The position numbers and the translations under genes were made by a program. Below, in pieces: positions 15,858 through 20,018 of a stretch of 20,018 bases of DNA. Within the stretch, counting starts at the first letter, position 1, and each line of letters starts with the position of its first letter. Source of the DNA: Clostridia bacterium (lineage in GTDB: Bacteria; Bacillota; Clostridia; Oscillospirales; Acutalibacteraceae); contig JAFVAZ010000005.1 in NCBI GenBank assembly GCA_017480265.1, positions 1 through 20,018 of the forward strand, read 5' to 3'. Under the pieces are notes generated by a model that was not told the origin of the DNA, did no database searches, and saw only the letters and a program-made list of their open reading frames with translations.

Positions 15858-16634
15858 TTAAAATTTTCTCCACTTGAAAAAATATTTTATCATAGAAAGT
15901 ATATGTATAAGCAAAAATCTTACTTTTTTAGCGCTAGCTCGTGCCCATATATGCGTTACCTGTGCATTAGGATAAAAGATAATTTTGCCGAAGCTTCTTG
16001 CCCTTCTTGATAAATCTACATCTTCAAAATACATAAAAAATCTTTCATCAAAACCTCTTAGTCTTTTAAATATCTCCGTCCTAATTACCATAAAGCATCC
16101 GGTACAGACTTCTACCTCAAAAGGCTCCACACTTTTATCCGTCTTGTCTTTCATCACGTAGTCTTCATAATATCTCTCAAAAAAACGAAATCGATTTTTT
16201 AGCCTACCTGCCAATAAATATACAAATCGTGGGGATAGCTTGCCTAAATACTGGACCGACTTATCTGCCGATATAATCTTTGGCGTCACTATTGCAACTT
16301 CATCATTTTGCGCTAAATAGTCAGATAAAGCTTTAAATACATTTGTATCAAAAGTAATGTCCGGATTGATTATGACATGATATTCAGAATCTATTTTATC
16401 TATAACCTGATTGTTAGCGTAACTAAACCCTTTATTCTTTTTTAATCTAATAATCTTAACTTTGGGATAACTCTCTTTTACTATATCAACAGTGAAATCT
16501 TTAGATGCATTATCTACCAAAAACATCTCAAATTTTAAGCCTATAGTATTTTCATAAATACTCCTGAGCAACGTCAATATCATATCTTCATTGTTATGAG
16601 TCACCACACAGATAGATAAAAGATTTCCTGACAT
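15858..16634 (-). CDS. family 2 glycosyltransferase
   Basis: A GT-A glycosyltransferase of the rhamnosyltransferase (WbbL/RfbF-like) type. Seen: LLSICVVTHNNEDMILTLL at the start, FLVDNASKDFTVDIV, NKGFSYANNQVI, the metal-binding INPDITF motif, and VCTGCFMVIRTEIFKRLRGFDERFFMYFEDVDLSRRA, which holds the acceptor and catalytic-base ED motif. The frame is open to a GTG at 16688, but that codon has no SD and lies between the predicted -10 and -35. The ATG at 16634 has AAGGAAG about 11 nt upstream and matches where the family begins, giving 258 residues. The C-terminus has a basic, hydrophobic stretch that could touch the membrane. It lies upstream of the rfb operon and probably uses dTDP-rhamnose or a related donor. 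Confidence 0.88.
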   Translation of the reverse strand: MSGNLLSICVVTHNNEDMILTLLRSIYENTIGLKFEMFLVDNASKDFTVDIVKESYPKVKIIRLKKNKGFSYANNQVIDKIDSEYHVIINPDITFDTNVFKALSDYLAQNDEVAIVTPKIISADKSVQYLGKLSPRFVYLLAGRLKNRFRFFERYYEDYVMKDKTDKSVEPFEVEVCTGCFMVIRTEIFKRLRGFDERFFMYFEDVDLSRRARSFGKIIFYPNAQVTHIWARASAKKVRFLLIHILSMIKYFFKWRKF

Positions 16635-16678
16635 CTGAAATAAAACTTCCTTATCCCCAAAATTAATGCATTTTCTTG

Positions 16679-16708
16679 ATTTTATCACAAAGGAAACATT
16701 TACGTCAA
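16679..16708 (-). promoter_or_regulatory. promoter of the glycosyltransferase and possibly the rfb operon
   Basis: On the minus strand TTGACG (16703-16708) and TAAAAT (16679-16684) are 18 nt apart, with an extended -10 TG. It lies 37 nt after the atpD stop and sets the transcript start near 16672. This rules out the GTG at 16688 as start of the next gene. Confidence 0.6.
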
Positions 16709-16744
16709 GGTAACTGATACCCCTGAAGAAATCACCCCTCTCCC

Positions 16745-17383
16745 TTATTTTTCGTTCAGTACCAAATCTTTAACTTTTATAAGGCGAACGGCGTTACTTC
16801 TTTCGCTCTCCTCTATTTTCATGGAAATATACTTTATACTCTCTTGAGTTTCCGGTATTACAACATATTCGAGCGCGTTGACTCTTCTGTTGGTTTTTTC
16901 AATCTCAGAAGATAACATTTGACAGGTTCTTTCTGTTTGCGCTAATTTTATCATATCGCCAAATACTTCAGAAAGGTCCATTATAGCTTTATCTAGAGCT
17001 GCGCTCGTCATCGCAAAGCTATATGGGAAAATATCCGAATGCTCACTGGTCCTCGTTTTTATGCTAAATTGCGGCACTTTAACACTCATTATATTTTTAT
17101 AACTAATGTCAATATAAAGCGACTGCTTAGGCGACATTAGCGCTAAATCTAAATTTTCCTTAGTCATTTCACTCTGTGCTAAAGCGAAATTTTTGTTTGC
17201 TACTCTTATAGCATTTTCTACCTTTAAGCGCAAATTTTTATTTTCTTCAATATAAATCAAGAACTGCCGCATCATTTCGTCGCGCTTATCTTTTAGCAGT
17301 TTGTGGCCTCTTCTGGCTACTATCAGCTTCTTTTTCAGCTTATTTAGTTCCATCCTGGTTGAGTTTAAGGATCTTTTCGGCAC
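16745..17383 (-). CDS. atpD: V-type ATP synthase subunit D
   Basis: Subunit D forms the central rotor shaft inside the A3B3 head of V-type ATPases. 212 residues, the usual length, almost entirely helical. The N-terminal NSTRMELNKLKKKLIVARRGHKLLKDKRDEM segment is the family signature, and a second long helix occupies the C-terminal third (ALEYVVIPETQESIKYISMKIEESER). The start codon is GTG at 17383 with GGAAGG about 9 nt upstream. That SD overlaps the TGA ending the atpB reading frame, so translation is probably coupled to ribosomes that read the end of atpB. Last V-ATPase gene in the window. Confidence 0.95.
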   Translation of the reverse strand: MPKRSLNSTRMELNKLKKKLIVARRGHKLLKDKRDEMMRQFLIYIEENKNLRLKVENAIRVANKNFALAQSEMTKENLDLALMSPKQSLYIDISYKNIMSVKVPQFSIKTRTSEHSDIFPYSFAMTSAALDKAIMDLSEVFGDMIKLAQTERTCQMLSSEIEKTNRRVNALEYVVIPETQESIKYISMKIEESERSNAVRLIKVKDLVLNEK

Positions 17384-17389
17384 TACTGT

Positions 17390-17608
17390 TCACCTTCCAG
17401 CGTAATATTTCTCTATAAACTCGTCGTCTATCCTCTTCAGCTCAGACTTTGGTAAAATTGATAAAAGCTTCCACCCTATATTCAAAGTCTCCTCGATGGA
17501 GCGATTTTTATCGTAACCTTGCGATACGTACTCTTTTTCGAACTCATCTGCAAACCTAGCATAAATCTTATCCATCTCACTAAGTGCAGATTCCCCCAAG
17601 ATTACCAT
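17390..17608 (-). pseudogene. atpB: V-type ATP synthase subunit B, C-terminal fragment (same frame as 17636-18763)
   Basis: These 72 residues (GESALSEMDKIYARFADEF, NRSIEETLNIGWKLLSILP, ELKRIDDEFIEKYYAG) are the C-terminal helical end of subunit B, not a separate protein. The frame is the same as the 375-residue ORF upstream, and the nine codons between them (ARGKESKEL) also match the family. Only the TAA at 17636-17638 separates the parts. The ATG at 17608 has no well-placed SD (AAGGA is 13 nt away) and is an internal Met of the normal protein. Joined, the gene would encode 457 residues, the standard length. Confidence 0.88.
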
Positions 17609-17635
17609 TAATTCTTTTGATTCCTTGCCTCTAGC

Positions 17636-18763
17636 TTAAGCCGAAATAAGCTGATTCATCGTACTTGCATGGTCGTCTCTGGTTTTTCCTTTGCCGATGC
17701 CTTTGTCCTTTAGCCTAGATAAAGACGGCAAAACATCTATCGGCGGGGAGATGTTCTTTCGGTATAAATTTCTGCTCAGAATTATTTGCCCTTCCGTTAT
17801 ATATCCCGTTAAATCAGGGATCGGGTGTGTTTTGTCATCTTCCGGCATTGTCAAGATCGGGATCAAAGTTATGCTGCCGTCTTTTCCTTTTTGTCGGCCG
17901 GCCCTTTCATAAAGCGACGCTAAATCTGTATACATGTATCCCGGGTAACCGCGCCTACCGGGGACTTCCTTTCTGGCTGAAGAGACCTCACGCAAAGCAT
18001 CTGCGTAGTTTGTTATATCCGTCAAAATAACAAGCACGTGCATACCTTTATCAAAGGCTAAGTACTCAGCAGCCGTCAGAGCCATCCTTGGCGTAGCTAT
18101 TCTCTCTATAGCAGGATTATTTGCTAGATTCATAAACATGATACTGCGGTCAATGGCACCAGTTTGCTTAAAGTTTTCTATAAAAAAGTCGGCTTCCTCA
18201 AACGTAATCCCTATAGCTGCAAATACCACCGCAAAAGGCTCTTTTGTCCCTATAACTTTAGCTTGCCGAGCTATTTGCGATGCTAAATTGGCGTGTGGTA
18301 ATCCACTTGCTGAAAATATTGGAAGTTTTTGTCCCCTTACTAATGTATTCATGCCATCTATAGACGAAATCCCTGTTTGTATAAACTCACTGGGGTAATC
18401 CCTAGCTACCGGATTCATGGCAAGTCCGTTTATATCCAGTCTCTTTTCCGGGATTATCTCCGGGCCTTTATCTATTGGGTTACCAAGACCATCAAAGACC
18501 CGCCCCAGCATATCATCAGAAACCGGCAAGCTCATGCTTCTGCCCAAAAATTTCACTTTGCTGTTGGAGAGGTTAATCCCCGCTGAGCTTTCAAAAAGCT
18601 GCACTAATGCATTTTCTCCATCTATCTCTAGGACTTTGCACCTTTTTATATTTCCATTTGCAAGTTGTATCTCTCCTAAGTCATCATAGTTTACATTACT
18701 CACACCCTTCACAAGGCACAACGGACCGGAAACTTCCTCTATGGTTCTATATTCTTTTCCCAT
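17636..18763 (-). CDS. atpB: V-type ATP synthase subunit B, interrupted by an in-frame TAA
   Basis: Non-catalytic nucleotide-binding subunit of the V1 head, alternating with A. Seen: the EEVSGPLCLVKGV beta-barrel start, LGRVFDGLGNPID, the degenerate P-loop SASGLPHANLASQIA, LTDITNYADALREVSSARKEVPGRRGYPGYMYTDLA, and the GKTRDDHASTMNQL region. The ORF ends at 375 residues with TAA at 17636-17638. Family members I recall read AAYAQGK-like sequence there; this one reads SA-stop-ARGKE and then continues in frame with typical C-terminal sequence to 17390. The missing ~82 residues form the C-terminal helical domain, so a 375-residue product would probably not assemble normally. The start overlaps the atpA stop (TAATG), with AAGGAGG about 7 nt upstream. 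Confidence 0.92.
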   Translation of the reverse strand: MGKEYRTIEEVSGPLCLVKGVSNVNYDDLGEIQLANGNIKRCKVLEIDGENALVQLFESSAGINLSNSKVKFLGRSMSLPVSDDMLGRVFDGLGNPIDKGPEIIPEKRLDINGLAMNPVARDYPSEFIQTGISSIDGMNTLVRGQKLPIFSASGLPHANLASQIARQAKVIGTKEPFAVVFAAIGITFEEADFFIENFKQTGAIDRSIMFMNLANNPAIERIATPRMALTAAEYLAFDKGMHVLVILTDITNYADALREVSSARKEVPGRRGYPGYMYTDLASLYERAGRQKGKDGSITLIPILTMPEDDKTHPIPDLTGYITEGQIILSRNLYRKNISPPIDVLPSLSRLKDKGIGKGKTRDDHASTMNQLISA

Positions 18764-20018
18764 TATATTTCCTCCTTTCTTACTGCGTCTTCGGCTTCTT
18801 TTGCCAGTTCTTTTATCAGATTTTCGTACTCGTCTTTTGTTTTTTCGTCAGGTAGATATTTAAACCGGCCTATTTTTTCTCTAACTGCAAAACCTAAAAT
18901 ATCATCAACATCCGCACCTTCTGCCAGTGCATTGGTAGCTATATTGTAAAACTCCAGAATTAAATTTAGCATTAAATACTGCTTTGGCAAAGATGTAAAA
19001 GTATCTACCTCGTGGAAAGCGTTCTGATGCAAAAAATCTTCCCTCAGCGACCTTGCTACCTCTAGCTTGAGTCTATCTTGTGCCGAAAGTGCATCCATCC
19101 CCACCAGCTTAACTATCTCCTGCAGTTCTGCTTCTTCCGCCAAGATATTCATAGTTAAATCCCTTTGCTTTATCCAACTCTGATTTACATTTTTGCAAAA
19201 CCAATCTGATACTGTGCCGGTATACAAAGAATAGCTGTTTAGCCAATTTATAGCCGGGAAATGCCTCTTGTAAGCTAAATCTGAATCTAACCCCCAAAAG
19301 ACTTTAACGATCCTCAAAGTAGCCTGCGATACCGGCTCTGAGATATCTCCACCAGGAGGAGACACCGCCCCTATAACCGTCAAAGTACCTTCCCTTGGCG
19401 ATTTAGCGTTTGAGAGGACTTTTCCGGCTCTTTCGTAGAACTGTGCCAATCGACTGCCAAGGTATGCAGGGTACCCTTCTTCTCCCGGCATCTCCTGCAA
19501 CCTCCCGGACATCTCCCGCAACGCCTCTGCCCACCTGGATGTGGAATCTGCCATTAGTGCCACAGAATACCCCATATCCCTGAAATATTCGGCTATGGTT
19601 ATACCTGTATAGATCGAAGCTTCCCGGGCTGCTACCGGCATATCAGACGTATTAGCAATCAAAACTGTCCTCTGCATCAAAGACTTCCCTGTTTTTGGGT
19701 CTATTAAACTCGGGAATTCATTCAAAACATCGGTCATCTCGTTGCCTCGTTCTCCGCAGCCTATGTATACTATTATATCAGCATCTGCCCATTTGGCCAG
19801 CTGATGCTGCACGACCGTTTTTCCACTGCCAAAAGGTCCCGGTACAGCTGCGACGCCTCCTTTAGCTATTGGGAATAAAGTGTCTATCACTCTTTGCCCC
19901 GTGATCAGTGGCTCATTGGGCGATAGTTTCTCTTTGTATGGTCGTGCGACCCTTACCGGCCACTTCTGATATAACTTTATCTCTCTATTTGGGCCATTTT
20001 CTGCTTGCGCTACTGCTA
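18763..20018 (-). CDS. atpA: V-type ATP synthase subunit A, 5' end beyond the window
   Basis: Catalytic subunit of the V1 head, hydrolysing or making ATP coupled to ion movement. The frame is open to the right edge of the window (last full codon begins at 20018), so the N-terminal part, roughly 170 residues of an expected ~590, is missing. Seen from the edge: KWPVRVARPYKEKLSPNEPL, ITGQRVIDTLFPIAKGG, the P-loop GPFGSGKTVV, the GCGERGNEMTDVLNEFP segment with the catalytic Glu, ADSTSRWAEALREMSGR, and GAVSPPGGDISEPVSQATLRI. The Met at 19890 is internal and not a start. The C-terminal helical domain is complete, and its stop overlaps the atpB start codon. No damage seen. Confidence 0.96.
   Translation of the reverse strand, partial: AVAQAENGPNREIKLYQKWPVRVARPYKEKLSPNEPLITGQRVIDTLFPIAKGGVAAVPGPFGSGKTVVQHQLAKWADADIIVYIGCGERGNEMTDVLNEFPSLIDPKTGKSLMQRTVLIANTSDMPVAAREASIYTGITIAEYFRDMGYSVALMADSTSRWAEALREMSGRLQEMPGEEGYPAYLGSRLAQFYERAGKVLSNAKSPREGTLTVIGAVSPPGGDISEPVSQATLRIVKVFWGLDSDLAYKRHFPAINWLNSYSLYTGTVSDWFCKNVNQSWIKQRDLTMNILAEEAELQEIVKLVGMDALSAQDRLKLEVARSLREDFLHQNAFHEVDTFTSLPKQYLMLNLILEFYNIATNALAEGADVDDILGFAVREKIGRFKYLPDEKTKDEYENLIKELAKEAEDAVRKEEI

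Noticed and set aside
16710..16744. Terminator after atpD
   Set aside because: Only short imperfect repeats (GGTA/TACC, two ACCCCT copies) are seen, with no stable stem and T-run.
17390..17608. Independent small gene of 72 residues
   Set aside because: The sequence is the C-terminus of V-ATPase subunit B, in frame with it, and lacks a good ribosome binding site.
585..18765. General reassignment of TAA to an amino acid
   Set aside because: Most genes in the window (proS, the phospholipase-like gene, the repeat protein, pepQ-like, both glycosyltransferases, rfbD, rfbA, atpD, atpA) end at family-typical positions with TAA, so TAA is the normal stop here.

Overview
The window looks like chromosomal DNA of a low-GC anaerobic member of the Bacillota, most likely Clostridia. 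Evidence for this: it is strongly AT-rich; it has purine-rich Shine-Dalgarno (SD) sites and sigmaA-type promoters; it carries V-type ATPase genes, a large 2-hydroxyacyl-CoA dehydratase activase of the kind found in anaerobes, and Bacillota-type ProS and DacF. No rRNA, tRNA, CRISPR array or phage genes were seen. Species cannot be named from the sequence.

Layout, left to right. 1-485: 5' end of an IS3-family element on the minus strand, with a damaged orfA that departs from the family after about residue 62. 585-3632 (minus): proS followed 33 bp later by a D-Ala-D-Ala carboxypeptidase (dacF-like). 3633-3862: divergent promoter region. 3863-8092 (plus): a benzoyl-CoA reductase / 2-hydroxyglutaryl-CoA dehydratase activase-type protein of about 1400 residues, here broken into two same-frame ORFs by one TAA. 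8093-8410: terminator, strong promoter, perfect hairpin at the predicted start of transcription and a leader with overlapping mini-ORFs. 8411-10307 (plus): two exported proteins, a zinc-dependent phospholipase C-like protein and an unrecognised protein made of two diverged repeats. 10308-10472: hairpin between converging genes. 10473-15788 (minus): dTDP-L-rhamnose operon rfbA-rfbD-rfbB-rfbC, a family 2 glycosyltransferase, then an M24 (Xaa-Pro) peptidase. 15858-16634 (minus): a second family 2 glycosyltransferase with its own promoter. 16745-20018 (minus): V-type ATPase genes atpA (5' end outside the window), atpB and atpD.

How the genes fit together. RfbA, RfbB, RfbC and RfbD make dTDP-L-rhamnose from glucose-1-phosphate. 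The two flanking glycosyltransferases probably use it, or other sugar nucleotides, to build a surface polysaccharide. The ATPase genes encode the catalytic A, regulatory B and shaft D subunits of the V1 head. DacF trims peptidoglycan side chains. The exported pair at 8.4-10.3 kb is the least ordinary part and looks like a separately controlled secreted module.

The main anomalies are two genes split by in-frame TAA codons. In atpB the TAA replaces a tyrosine that I recall as conserved, and the reading frame continues with family-typical sequence to the normal end. In the activase the split falls between domains. TAA is also the ordinary stop of most genes here, so general TAA reassignment is unlikely. 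Nonsense mutation, natural gene fission, readthrough or sequence error remain possible.
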